Shown here: piece after piece, positions 48,785-57,707 of the stretch | Numbering within the stretch: the first letter of the stretch is position 1 | Layout of the letters: each line of letters begins with the position of its first letter | Assembly: GCF_004006665.1 (NCBI RefSeq) | Contig: NZ_QOCL01000012.1 | Span: 145,216 to 209,215 of the forward strand | Origin: Halobacteriovorax sp. HLS | GTDB lineage: Bacteria; Bdellovibrionota; Bacteriovoracia; Bacteriovoracales; Bacteriovoracaceae | Direction of reading: 5' to 3' | DNA: 64,000 bases | Program-made: the position numbers and the translations under genes | The notes under the pieces: generated by a model | Databases searched by the model: none | What the model saw: only the letters and a program-made list of their open reading frames with translations | What the model was told of the DNA's origin: nothing

Positions 48785-49768
48785 ATGAAGATTTCACTCT
48801 TAGTCATGACATTCAGCTTAGCTATCTCTTTAAATAGTGCCGCCAAACTGAAGGTGCTCTATGGTAGTGACGATAGAAGAGAAGTTCGCAATCATCCTAG
48901 TGAAGTGCTACGCAACCTTTCTAAATCTGTAGCAGGACGAGTTAATCAAAATGATCTCTATGCAGTTGCAGATAGCTCTAATGAGCAGCTTAGTTCAGCT
49001 ATTCGTGAATTAAGGCAGCTCTATATGGAACTTGGAATTCCTTTTGATTCTCGCCTCGTTCTTGATGCCCCAGATTCAAACCGAGATATTACATCTTATG
49101 AGTATGAAGTTGATAATCTTCAACAGAGAATTAATGCTTGCTCTACTGAGAGATTCTTAGACCAGCCAGTACTTATGTCTTGTACAGGCTTTCTTGTAGG
49201 TAAGGACTTACTTGTAACTGCTGGTCACTGTATGGTTAATAATTTTGACTGCTCAGGCTTTAAGTGGGTCTTTGACTTTCAAGAGGGAGTTAAGAAGATT
49301 CCTTCTGAGAATGTTTATAGCTGTGAAAAAATACTGGCCCAAGAACAAGTATCAATTCCTATTCTAGGAACAACTGATTACGCTCTAATTAAGCTTGATC
49401 GAGAAGTGACAACTGGTGCTCCTCTAAAGTTTAGAACTGAAGGGAGAATTGAAAAGGGAACAAGTGTTGCTGTAATTGGTCACCCACTAGGGCTACCTCT
49501 GAAGATTGCAGATAATGCTAGAGTTCGCGCTGTATTTGGTAAAACTTTTAAGGCCAACCTAGATACCTATGGAGGTAACTCAGGTTCACCGGTAGTTGAT
49601 GCTAAAACAGGCCTCGTCGAGGGAATCTTAGTTCATGGTGCAGATGATCTAGAAATGAATGGTGACTGTACTGTCTCTAGAAGAGAGGATGGAAAAAAAG
49701 AAGGAATTTATAAGATTACGAGATTAAAGTTCTTGCAAGATTATTTTAAGTCAAATAGCTTAGACTAG
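48785..49768 (+). CDS. exported trypsin-like serine protease (S1/V8-like)
   Basis: This 327-residue preproprotein has a signal peptide (MKISLLVMTFSLAISLNSAA), then about 100 residues of propeptide-like sequence. The catalytic part has His148 in TAGHC, Asp198 in TTDYALIKL and Ser266 in GGNSGSP. SCTGFLVGKDLLVTAGHCM and the compact size place it with V8/glutamyl-endopeptidase-like or S1B proteases. Cysteines flank the His loop (CTGF...HC...DC). It is probably exported to attack prey proteins. It is monocistronic, with the palindromic promoter described above. Confidence 0.92.
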   Translation: MKISLLVMTFSLAISLNSAAKLKVLYGSDDRREVRNHPSEVLRNLSKSVAGRVNQNDLYAVADSSNEQLSSAIRELRQLYMELGIPFDSRLVLDAPDSNRDITSYEYEVDNLQQRINACSTERFLDQPVLMSCTGFLVGKDLLVTAGHCMVNNFDCSGFKWVFDFQEGVKKIPSENVYSCEKILAQEQVSIPILGTTDYALIKLDREVTTGAPLKFRTEGRIEKGTSVAVIGHPLGLPLKIADNARVRAVFGKTFKANLDTYGGNSGSPVVDAKTGLVEGILVHGADDLEMNGDCTVSRREDGKKEGIYKITRLKFLQDYFKSNSLD

Positions 49769-49822
49769 CTCTACACTAAAGTATAAAAACTACCTCAAAA
49801 TTCATTTAGTTTACAAAATAGC

Positions 49823-49876
49823 TTGAACTAATTGCACTTATAAGTTATACCTTATAATCTTAAACTAATTATAAGG
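49823..49876 (+). promoter_or_regulatory. promoter and inverted-repeat operator of the LysR gene
   Basis: TTGAAC (49823-49828) with TATACC at 17 bp (49846-49851) is a plausible promoter. CCTTATAA (49850-49857) and TTATAAGG (49869-49876) form a perfect 8-bp inverted repeat with an 11-bp spacer. It spans the predicted start point and covers the ribosome site (AAGGG), as expected for LysR autorepression. Confidence 0.55.
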
Positions 49877-49883
49877 GATTCAT

Positions 49884-50786
49884 ATGATTGAGACTTCTCA
49901 GTTACAGACACTAGTGGCAGTTGCAAGAGCAAAGAGTTTTTCTAAAGCAGCAGAAGATTTAAGCGTTACTCAATCTGCAATTTCTCAATCAATCAAGAAT
50001 CTTGAAAATAAAATTGAAGTAAAACTCTTTAAAAGATCTGGTAAGAAAGTTGTTCTTACTCCTGAAGGAGAGAAGCTTTTTCAACTGGCCTCTAATTTCT
50101 TAGGAAGTCTGGGGGATACATTAGAAGAAATTCAACACGACAAAGAGAATATGTCTGGAAGAGTTAGAATTGGAACCCTAACAGGAGTTGGTAAGTCTTG
50201 GCTTGCTCATGAAATGTTAGAGTATGCAAAGAAGTGGGATGATCTTACTGTTCAGATAACTCTTGGTTTTCAAGAAGACCTAGTAAGAGCATTTGAAAAT
50301 TATCGTTTAGACTTTCTTATTTTACCTGAAGAGTCTCTACCAAGTATTGGTGAAAAGGTGTTCTTAAGTGAAGAGCTCTCAACGGTTGTATATCCTATGG
50401 ATGCTAAGTTTGATATTGATCCAGAGAACTTAACAATTGAAGACCTCTCTACAATTCCTACTATTCTCTTTGAACAAGAAGATCACCTCTTACAGAAGTG
50501 GTGTAGAGAAACATTTGGAAAATATCCTAAGAAGTTAAATATTCGTTACACAATAAACTCACATGGAAATATGCTTCAGGCAGTTCAGCAGGGAATGGGA
50601 ATGGCCGTTGTTCCTAAGCATGTTTTAAATAGATCTTACTTCAAAGACAAAGTTAATACTCTAGGTGAGAAGTATGAAGTTAGTAATGGAAAATTCTTCA
50701 TTGTTTACCATAAAGATTCTGAAGAGCTCTTAAGAGTTAAGACAACTCTTGATATGCTTGTCGGTTGTGAAAACCCTCTCAGTTAA
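49884..50786 (+). CDS. LysR-family transcriptional regulator
   Basis: The 300-residue protein has the standard LysR N-terminal winged helix (IETSQLQTLVAVARAKSFSK, QSAISQSIKNLENK, LFKRSGKKVVLTPEGEKL). An effector-binding domain of two subdomains follows (SGRVRIGTLTGVG... and the late GMGMAVVPKHV). AAGGG lies seven bases before the ATG, within an inverted repeat that could be its own operator. The downstream nucleotidyltransferase gene starts immediately after its stop. No divergent metabolic gene hints at the regulon. Confidence 0.93.
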   Translation: MIETSQLQTLVAVARAKSFSKAAEDLSVTQSAISQSIKNLENKIEVKLFKRSGKKVVLTPEGEKLFQLASNFLGSLGDTLEEIQHDKENMSGRVRIGTLTGVGKSWLAHEMLEYAKKWDDLTVQITLGFQEDLVRAFENYRLDFLILPEESLPSIGEKVFLSEELSTVVYPMDAKFDIDPENLTIEDLSTIPTILFEQEDHLLQKWCRETFGKYPKKLNIRYTINSHGNMLQAVQQGMGMAVVPKHVLNRSYFKDKVNTLGEKYEVSNGKFFIVYHKDSEELLRVKTTLDMLVGCENPLS

Positions 50787-52001
50787 ATGAAAGCAGTTAA
50801 ATTAGAAAGATTTGATAAGAACTTTAGTGATGAGCTTAATCAACTCTTTCTCGTTATCTCAAGAGAAGGCTTTGGGCTAACCCTTGTTGGCGGTGCTGTT
50901 CGGGACTATCTAATTGATGGTACCATATCTAAAGACCTTGATTTTGAAATCAGGCACAAATTTGAATTTTCAAATAAACAGTGGTTATCTAAAATCTCCA
51001 GGCTTGGAAAGCGTCTCAGTGAAATATATAACTATGATGTAGAAGAGCTGAAGTTTAGTATTTTACGTATTCGAGTGGATGGACATGAGGTAGAGTTATC
51101 TTCTGCTAGAACAGAACAGTTCGACTCATCGTTGAAGGTCTTGGGCCATTCGGACTTCACTGCTCATTTTCAATCTAATTTAAGTTATGAAGAATCATTT
51201 AAACGCAGAGACTTCACTATAAATGCAATCGGTATTAAGTTTGGCGTAACTGGTGCTAGTGATGAGTTTGAATTGATCGATCCTTTTTCTGGTTATGAGG
51301 ATTTACAAAAGAAGACGCTAAGGCCAGTAGGGGAGAACTTCTATAATGATCCTGTTCGCTACATTAGGGCATTACGTTTTAAGGTTTTGCTCGGACTAAG
51401 TTTCAGTGATGATCTTAAATCAGAAATTGTCTACTTTGAGTTAGAGAAGTTATCTGTTCACTACTTCTTGCAAGAGGGTCGTAAGATAGGACTCGTTTCT
51501 CTTATCAAAGAGATGGATTTCACCGTTAGAAAGTTCGCAGTTAAATTACCTCATTGGGCAAGCCTACTAATTAGTTGTCCCTTATCAAATGATTTACAAG
51601 TTTCTGATTTAGATGAACTCTTGTTTGAATGTTGCTCTTTTTTAGGCCCAATTGAAGTCATGGAGCTAGGTCGCGCTTTTAGTTTGAAGAAGAGTTTATC
51701 TCAGAGCATGATCTCAATTGTTGATTGTTCTAAGATTGATAGAGAAAAACTAAAGGTACAGTGTGAGAATTCTGAGCATACTATCATTAATGACTCTGAA
51801 GATCTTGAAAAACTCTCAAAGCTTGTAGGTGTAGCTCACCTTTTTAGTGATAAAATTCTTCAAAGAATTCCTGCTGATTTAATTGTCGTGATGAATTCTG
51901 AACTTAGAGGTGCCAAAGAATTTGAGCAGCTAAAAGTGACAGTAAATCATAAATTAAGATCAAGGCTAGGAATATATTGTCACCTGAGAAATAATCAATA
52001 A
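50787..52001 (+). CDS. CCA-adding enzyme/poly(A) polymerase family nucleotidyltransferase
   Basis: This 404-residue class II nucleotidyltransferase has the GGAVRDYLIDG loop followed by the DxD catalytic pair in KDLDFE. It also has the EVELSSARTE strand, KRRDFTINAIG (motif C region) and FYNDPVRYIRALRF (RNA/neck motif). No HD phosphohydrolase domain follows; the C-terminal 170 residues are diverged. It probably adds or repairs CCA at tRNA 3' ends, although poly(A) polymerase activity cannot be excluded by eye. The ATG directly follows the LysR stop without a clear SD, implying coupling. Confidence 0.88.
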   Translation: MKAVKLERFDKNFSDELNQLFLVISREGFGLTLVGGAVRDYLIDGTISKDLDFEIRHKFEFSNKQWLSKISRLGKRLSEIYNYDVEELKFSILRIRVDGHEVELSSARTEQFDSSLKVLGHSDFTAHFQSNLSYEESFKRRDFTINAIGIKFGVTGASDEFELIDPFSGYEDLQKKTLRPVGENFYNDPVRYIRALRFKVLLGLSFSDDLKSEIVYFELEKLSVHYFLQEGRKIGLVSLIKEMDFTVRKFAVKLPHWASLLISCPLSNDLQVSDLDELLFECCSFLGPIEVMELGRAFSLKKSLSQSMISIVDCSKIDREKLKVQCENSEHTIINDSEDLEKLSKLVGVAHLFSDKILQRIPADLIVVMNSELRGAKEFEQLKVTVNHKLRSRLGIYCHLRNNQ

Positions 52002-52021
52002 TATTTGATATGCTTTAATTC

Positions 52022-52558
52022 ATGGAAATTGTCTCCTTTGAAAAAATTGAACAAGCACAAATTGAGGATATCTTATCGCAAGTGAAGACTATCTTCTTTG
52101 AATGCTCTTCACTTAAAAACTTTAGAGACGATGAGCACAGAGAATCCTTCTTTAATAAGTGGTGCGGTGATTATTTAAAATTAGAAAAGAATCACTTCTA
52201 CTTGGCCATGGATGGTAGAGAAGTTCTAGGCTACTTGTCAGGACATCTCAATTCTAAAGAGGCCTTAGAGAATTTTATCATTCCTGGTCCCGAGATTTTT
52301 GAAGATTGCTTTGAAAAATTTCCTGCTCATTTCCATATTAACTGTTCCCCCCACCATCAAGGTAGAGGAATTGGAAGACGCTTAGTTGAGCATTATACTA
52401 GAGAATTGAGTGAGAGCTCGATCAATGGTGTTCACCTTATAACGTCTACTGATGCCGATAATCTTGGTTTTTACAGGGCCTTAGGATTTACATGTGAAGT
52501 CTTAAGGCCCTTTAAATCTTTTGAGCTCCTTCTATTAGGAAAGGAAATTAATGCCTAA
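52022..52558 (+). CDS. GNAT-family acetyltransferase
   Basis: This 178-residue protein has the acetyl-CoA loop QGRGIGRRLVEHY preceded by the beta-4 strand FHINCSPHH and followed by VHLITSTDADNLGFYRALGF, the classic GNAT motif A/B pair. The N-terminal part includes the motif YLAMDGREVLGYLSGHL. The substrate is unknown. It starts 20 bp after the nucleotidyltransferase and is probably in the same transcript. Confidence 0.9.
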   Translation: MEIVSFEKIEQAQIEDILSQVKTIFFECSSLKNFRDDEHRESFFNKWCGDYLKLEKNHFYLAMDGREVLGYLSGHLNSKEALENFIIPGPEIFEDCFEKFPAHFHINCSPHHQGRGIGRRLVEHYTRELSESSINGVHLITSTDADNLGFYRALGFTCEVLRPFKSFELLLLGKEINA

Positions 52559-52632
52559 ATAAAAAAAGGTGGCAAAAAAAATCCAAATATGCAACAATGA
52601 CTTTAGGTAGGGAGCTTAATAGAGGTACTATT

Positions 52633-53058
52633 ATGGTCGATTTGCATTCAATTCTAGCTGATCACAGATCAAAAGATGGCAAAGAAACGTCATCTAAGCT
52701 TAGTGATTCCCAAAATTTCACGCCTTCCGTCTCAGAAATTCCAGATTTATTCTTTGATGAAATTCTACAGAGTTTTAAACTCTCTCGAGTTGAAATTATG
52801 GTCATCATGTATTTATACAGAAAAGTTTGGTGTAGACCAAACCTATATAAGACACATGGAATTTCTCCACTGATGAGTCACACTGAAATGGCCAATAACT
52901 TAGGCCTTCACCTCGAAGATATTTATCACGCTCTAAGAAGGTTAGAAGAATATAACTTTATTTCTACAATTCGTTCGGGCCAGTACTTTGTGAGAAAGTA
53001 CTTCACTAAAGAAAATGATGAGTTCTTTTCTCAAACCTATGATGACTTTGATATTTAA
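52633..53058 (+). CDS. winged-helix DNA-binding protein
   Basis: This is 141 residues from the ATG at 52633 (GAGG upstream); an in-frame ATG 12 codons earlier lacks an SD. After a polar N terminus, residues about 50-135 form a helical domain (FKLSRVEIMVIMYLYRKVWC, SHTEMANNLGLHLEDIYHAL, RRLEEYNFISTIRSGQYFVR). This has the pattern of a winged helix-turn-helix as in replication-initiator or MarR-like proteins. It could bind DNA as a small regulator. No partner gene is evident. Confidence 0.75.
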   Translation: MVDLHSILADHRSKDGKETSSKLSDSQNFTPSVSEIPDLFFDEILQSFKLSRVEIMVIMYLYRKVWCRPNLYKTHGISPLMSHTEMANNLGLHLEDIYHALRRLEEYNFISTIRSGQYFVRKYFTKENDEFFSQTYDDFDI

Positions 53059-53188
53059 GCTTAAGTTTAGCTTAATATTTGAATGAATCACTAGACTAAA
53101 ACTCTAAGCTATTGTTTTATCATGACATTTAATTGGTCTTACTTGTTCTAAATCCGTTTTAGTCCTATAATTTTATTTATGAGGTTAT

Positions 53189-55081
53189 ATGAACTCCACT
53201 AAGAAGAATGAGCAAGTTGTAATTTATTGCGGAAAGGACAAGGGGTATTTCGATACTCTTTGCCAAAGATTTAAAAAGAACTACTCTCATTTAGATTATA
53301 CAATGAAGATGATCTCCTATGGAAGTGACGGACATCTCTCTTTGTTGACTCAGTTTATCGAAATAGAACCTATTATAATTTATATCGATTTTTCAGCAGA
53401 TACAAAATCACTTTTGAAATTATCTCGACAACTTAATCGACTCTCAAGCTTTAACGATATTCCTGTTGTTGGTCTCATTGATGATACTTCAAGTTTGAAA
53501 GAGTGCTGGGCCTCAGGAGTTAATTTAACTCATATTAAGTGTGGTGAGATTCATGACGTTGTCTATCATCCGATGCTCTTAGGTCAGCCAGATAAAGTAA
53601 AGAAGCCAACATTTGCCAGAGGCAAGTTTAAAAAGCCAATTGAAATTGATTTAATAAATGACTTTAGAATTGGTTATATTACTCCTGATTATATTCATGC
53701 TGAAGGTGATTTCCCTCAAAAGAAGGGAGACTTTATTGAACTCATTTCTTCTTTACCAAAAGATATTATTCCATCTAAAACATTCACCGTTAATGAAGTT
53801 TCAAATAATGATTTGTACTATGATTTTGAGTATTCGTATAATCTTGGTTTCACATTCGTTGATGAGCCCGAATTTAGTAATGATGAAGTTGATAAGGCCA
53901 TGGGGATTGAAGACCCAAAGGCCCGTGATAATTTATTAAAACAAATTGAACGCGCTAAAGCGACTAGAATTGAAGATTATAATAATCAGTTACGTGTTTG
54001 TAAGAAAAAGCATAATGCTTGGGTACAAGATAAATTAACTTTTTCTAAGCCTAAGAAAACAAAAATTCTTATCATTGATAAGGAGATGAATTTTCTAAGA
54101 ACGATTCCAGATTCTCTTGATCAGTACCCGTATACAATTCGTCTTGAGACTATTCTTACCGAAAATATACGTGTTCTAAAAAGAATCTTTCCTCACATCA
54201 TTGCGATGAATTTCATCAGTAAGAGTTTTCTAGATAGCATGAAAAATCCTGATCTTACTGAAATAGAAAAAGAGGCCTTAAGTGAAGAGTTTAAAGACAG
54301 AGAAACGAACTCGCTAAACCAAGTTGGCAGACTTGTTAAAAGAGTTAGAGCAACTGAGAATTACACTCCTTTTATCATCGTTTTTAATTGTCCGAACTAT
54401 TCTTCAAAGGCCTTGCAAGATACTTACGAATATCCGCTCATCATGTGCCACGATGGAGCAATGGATTTAAACTTCATTCTCAAAATGGCCGAGCTCTTTG
54501 AAAAGAAACAAACTGAAAAGTATAATGAGAAAGTCGATCAGAAAATTCTCGCTCTAAGAAAAGAAGATCCTGCTAAGTATGGTCGATTAACTAGAGAAAG
54601 CTTTGAAGAGAAAAGATACTACGTAAATAAGTCAGATCCATTGAGTTATGTTAATTGTCGACACCCAATTGAACTTGTTTCGATTTCTGAAACAGATTTA
54701 ACCTTTGCTACCGTTGATGAATTAAGTGCAAGTACTTATCGAATTGAAAGACCAGTAAAGTGTTCAATAACGATTATTCCAGTAGACGGGAAAATATCTG
54801 TTAAAGATGGAGCTAGAAATATCTATAAGGCGCTCATTCACTCACTTGGTGAGAATCAAAAGACTGAGCTTAGAAGATATGTTAATGACACATTCTTTGC
54901 TGATCTTAATGAAAAGAGAGAAAAAGAATTAGAAGAATTTCAAAACTTGAATAAGACGAAGCATGACGAAATTCTAGGTGTTGCAAAGAAAACTCCCGAT
55001 GAAGCTGTTGAACAATTAAATGAGTCTTCTGCAGAACGTGACACAGATACTATGTCATTTTCACGAAAAATTAAGAAATAG
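53189..55081 (+). CDS. large cytosolic protein with repeated receiver-like and PilZ-like regions
   Basis: The 630-residue protein has no membrane segment, and GAGG precedes the ATG. Its two halves look alike in plan. Residues about 8-130 (VVIYCGKDKGYFDTLCQRF...IIIYIDFS...IPVVGLIDD) and about 290-420 (KTKILIIDKEMNFLRTIPDS...HIIAMNFI...FIIVFNC) resemble degenerate receiver domains. The segments after each (about 155-225 and 480-560, HPIELVSISETDLTFATVDE) resemble PilZ domains. The receiver phospho-Asp is plausible only in the first (IYIDFS). This reading is by pattern only. A signal-integrating scaffold is the simplest inference; no catalytic domain is visible. Confidence 0.65.
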   Translation: MNSTKKNEQVVIYCGKDKGYFDTLCQRFKKNYSHLDYTMKMISYGSDGHLSLLTQFIEIEPIIIYIDFSADTKSLLKLSRQLNRLSSFNDIPVVGLIDDTSSLKECWASGVNLTHIKCGEIHDVVYHPMLLGQPDKVKKPTFARGKFKKPIEIDLINDFRIGYITPDYIHAEGDFPQKKGDFIELISSLPKDIIPSKTFTVNEVSNNDLYYDFEYSYNLGFTFVDEPEFSNDEVDKAMGIEDPKARDNLLKQIERAKATRIEDYNNQLRVCKKKHNAWVQDKLTFSKPKKTKILIIDKEMNFLRTIPDSLDQYPYTIRLETILTENIRVLKRIFPHIIAMNFISKSFLDSMKNPDLTEIEKEALSEEFKDRETNSLNQVGRLVKRVRATENYTPFIIVFNCPNYSSKALQDTYEYPLIMCHDGAMDLNFILKMAELFEKKQTEKYNEKVDQKILALRKEDPAKYGRLTRESFEEKRYYVNKSDPLSYVNCRHPIELVSISETDLTFATVDELSASTYRIERPVKCSITIIPVDGKISVKDGARNIYKALIHSLGENQKTELRRYVNDTFFADLNEKREKELEEFQNLNKTKHDEILGVAKKTPDEAVEQLNESSAERDTDTMSFSRKIKK

Positions 55082-55130
55082 TTAAACTGATTCTTATGTA
55101 CCTTTAAGTAAAATTTTGCTATTTTGAGCT

Positions 55131-55868
55131 ATGCAAAATTTATCAGATCAACTTGAAACCTATCACTCTAAACTTTCTAATCACCCTGTTTATAGAAAGA
55201 TTAATACACCAAAAAATTTAGAAGTATTTATGGAGACCCATATCTTTGCGGTATGGGATTTTATGTCCTTACTTAAGTCTCTACAGCGTGAAATCACTTG
55301 TGTAGAGCTTCCTTGGTCTCCTTCAAAGTACTCTAAGTCACTGGTTAGAATGATCAATGAAATAGTTTTAGGTGAGGAGAGTGATCTAGACTTGGATGGG
55401 CAAGCATGTGATCACTTCACACTCTACCTTGACGCTATGAGAGAGCTTGGTGCCGATACAACTGTAATTGAGAACTTCTTGTCTAACTTAAAGTTAGACA
55501 CCCTGGCACCACATATAAAGAAATTCGTTTCATTTAACTTAGAGTTAGCACTTGGTGATAGTCCTCACAAAACAGCTGCTGCCTTTTTCTACGGTAGAGA
55601 GAAGCTTATTCCTGATATGTTTACTGGGATTCGTTCTCACTTAAATAATTGTCCAAAGCTCTTATACTATATCGACAGACATATCGAATTAGATGGAGAC
55701 GAGCACTCTGAGTTGGCCCAGAAGTGTTTAATTGAACTTTGTGAAGGTGATTCTGTGAAGATGAATGAGGCCTTAGAAGTTGGTTTAAAGTCTCTACAGC
55801 TTAGAAATGAATTGTGGGATGGTGTCTTAGAGCAAATAGAAAGTTTAGAATACCAAAAACGAGTATGA
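55131..55868 (+). CDS. DUF3050 family protein (heme-oxygenase-like fold)
   Basis: This 245-residue protein is helical throughout, with conserved acidic and histidine residues spaced as in DUF3050: FMETHIFAVWDFMSLLKSLQ, then EESDLDLDGQACDHFTLYLD, AAAFFYGREKLIPDMF and YYIDRHIELDGDEHSELA. The E/H/D set fits a di-metal site of the heme-oxygenase-like diiron enzymes, but activity is unknown. The next gene overlaps by 4 bp (ATGA). Confidence 0.85.
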   Translation: MQNLSDQLETYHSKLSNHPVYRKINTPKNLEVFMETHIFAVWDFMSLLKSLQREITCVELPWSPSKYSKSLVRMINEIVLGEESDLDLDGQACDHFTLYLDAMRELGADTTVIENFLSNLKLDTLAPHIKKFVSFNLELALGDSPHKTAAAFFYGREKLIPDMFTGIRSHLNNCPKLLYYIDRHIELDGDEHSELAQKCLIELCEGDSVKMNEALEVGLKSLQLRNELWDGVLEQIESLEYQKRV

Positions 55869-56269
55869 TCGCTCTTTTCTTTTCTAGTTTTCTAGCAGCA
55901 ACGATTATTCCTATCAGTTCAGAAGTTCATCTGGCCTACTTATCTAGCTCTAATGAAGATCCTATTTTACTCTTAGCAGTAGCAAGTGTTGGGAATTTTC
56001 TAGGGGGCCTCACTTGTTATTACTTAGGGCTTCTTGGAAAGTGGGATTGGCTTTCTAAGTATTTCAAAATAAAAATAAATACAATTGAGAAGTATAAAGC
56101 AAAGCTTGAGCGATTAAGAGGCTGGCCTGCACTATTTTGTTGGTTACCAATTATTGGTGATCCAATCGCTGTGAGCTATGGTTTCATGCGCTCTCCAGTA
56201 ATTTCTTTTAGCTTATTTATGTTCTTGGGTAAATTTCTACGCTATCTGGTCATCATTTATTTCGTCTGA
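55865..56269 (+). CDS. YqaA-like small DedA/SNARE-associated membrane protein
   Basis: This is 134 residues from the ATG at 55865, which overlaps the DUF3050 stop as ATGA. It has three to four hydrophobic segments. FFSSFLAATIIPISSEVHL at the start, ASVGNFLGGLTCYYLG in the middle, and RGWPALFCWLPIIGDPIAVS near the end are the conserved parts of the YqaA branch of the DedA superfamily (FLA.T.LP..SE, GN..G....Y.LG, P..GD......G). Relatives affect membrane integrity and lipid flipping. The precise role here is unknown. Confidence 0.88.
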   Translation: MIALFFSSFLAATIIPISSEVHLAYLSSSNEDPILLLAVASVGNFLGGLTCYYLGLLGKWDWLSKYFKIKINTIEKYKAKLERLRGWPALFCWLPIIGDPIAVSYGFMRSPVISFSLFMFLGKFLRYLVIIYFV

Positions 56270-56385
56270 GTAATAAGCTCGGGCAATCTGTTCTTTTCTT
56301 ACTTACAGCATAATCCTCTAGTTTGAAATTCTTCTATCGCTTAGAATTAATTATATTCATTCATTTTATTTCAGGAGGATTAGAG

Positions 56386-57594
56386 ATGAGAAGGATTTCA
56401 TGCCTATTTGTGGCCATGCTTTTTTCGACGCAAGTTTTTGCGGTTCAGACATTTGAAAAAAGATTTAAAGTAGTAAGAAACGAAGAAGGAAAGGTAGTTT
56501 CAATTAAAGAACCTACACTCTTTACGCAATTTTCAATTAAGCCTTATATTGAATTCATCAAAGAAAGCTTACAAACAGAGCAAGCTCTGATGAAGCAAAA
56601 AGGTGATTACGATGCAATGATCGAAGAGATGCTGGCTCCAGAGTTTATGGAAAAAGGTGACAAGTCTTCTCAAAATATTGGTTACGTTGTGAACTCAATG
56701 AGACAACTTGAAAGTTTAGATATCGACGGAATATTTAATTCACCAGAGTTTAAAGAGGTAATTGCTCAGTACGAAAAGAAGCTAGGTGATGCTATCTCTT
56801 ATATCGATCCAACTATTATCGCTAAGCCTGATAATTCAAGATTCTTCTATAAAAGACATGTAACTTACCAAGCTGTAAAGTGGGCCCTAGATTTTGCTAA
56901 GAAGAGACTAAGTACTGTTCCTCTATTAAATACTGCAAGCTATGTTTTAGTTGAAGTAGAGAGAATGGTTTCGGAAAGAAGACTTTATCATCAAAATATG
57001 CTCTTACATTACCTAGAAATGTACCCTGAGTCAGAACTAGGACTAACTAAAGAAGAAGCGGATCAGGTCTTTTCTTCAATTTATGAAGCTCACATACCAT
57101 GGTATGCAAAATGGGAATCTGATGCAGCCGCTGGTAACTGGTCTAAGTACGGAACAAATAAGTTCTATACTGGATTTAGAGGTGCTACGGCAAAACTTAG
57201 ATCTAATAGATATAGATACTCTTCAATGGATAAGAGACTTAACTATGCTTTCCAAGAAGTTGTCGATAATGGTGAGAATCAAATTATTAACCTAATCGAT
57301 AGCGAAGCAATGTTTAACTCTAAGCCTGCGGTAGCTTATATCGTAAATAGCCCTAATAAAATTGCTAGAAAGAGAATGGTACTTCAGTTAGCAGGTCTAG
57401 GAGTAAGTTTTATTCCTCTACCAAATTTCATAAAAGACTTAGCTTCAAAATATATGAAGTCATTCTATGAAAAACAAAAAATTACTGAAGGAGCGCTATT
57501 TGCTCACTTTGAGATTGCTGGAAATCAAGAGATGATGCAAGACCTTAAAGTTCAGTATATGAATCCATTTGATCAATCACTAATCCTTGAATAA
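56386..57594 (+). CDS. exported helical protein of unknown function
   Basis: From the ATG at 56386 (AGGAGG upstream) the product has 402 residues with a signal peptide (MRRISCLFVAMLFSTQVFA). The mature protein is predominantly helical, with many tyrosine and lysine residues (VTYQAVKWALDFAKKRLSTV, ERMVSERRLYHQNMLLHYLE, MYPESELGLTKEEADQVFSS). A hydrophobic amphipathic stretch comes near the end (MVLQLAGLGVSFIPLPNFI). It has no cysteine after the signal. Codon use is as regular as in EF-G, suggesting good expression. No family is recognised. A strong terminator follows. Confidence 0.78.
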   Translation: MRRISCLFVAMLFSTQVFAVQTFEKRFKVVRNEEGKVVSIKEPTLFTQFSIKPYIEFIKESLQTEQALMKQKGDYDAMIEEMLAPEFMEKGDKSSQNIGYVVNSMRQLESLDIDGIFNSPEFKEVIAQYEKKLGDAISYIDPTIIAKPDNSRFFYKRHVTYQAVKWALDFAKKRLSTVPLLNTASYVLVEVERMVSERRLYHQNMLLHYLEMYPESELGLTKEEADQVFSSIYEAHIPWYAKWESDAAAGNWSKYGTNKFYTGFRGATAKLRSNRYRYSSMDKRLNYAFQEVVDNGENQIINLIDSEAMFNSKPAVAYIVNSPNKIARKRMVLQLAGLGVSFIPLPNFIKDLASKYMKSFYEKQKITEGALFAHFEIAGNQEMMQDLKVQYMNPFDQSLILE

Positions 57595-57600
57595 TATTAG

Positions 57601-57631
57601 AGGCCCTCAAATGAGGGCCTTTTCTTTTTTT
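57601..57631 (+). terminator. intrinsic terminator after the 56386 gene
   Basis: AGGCCCTC (57601-57608) and GAGGGCCT (57613-57620) form an 8-bp G+C-rich stem with a 4-nt loop, followed by TTTTCTTTTTTT. Confidence 0.93.
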
Positions 57632-57707
57632 CTTTCTTTAAATTCATATAGTTATCTACCTTATATGCCGGACTAAAGTTGTCAGACAATGGCGCCGATA
57701 AAGTAGC

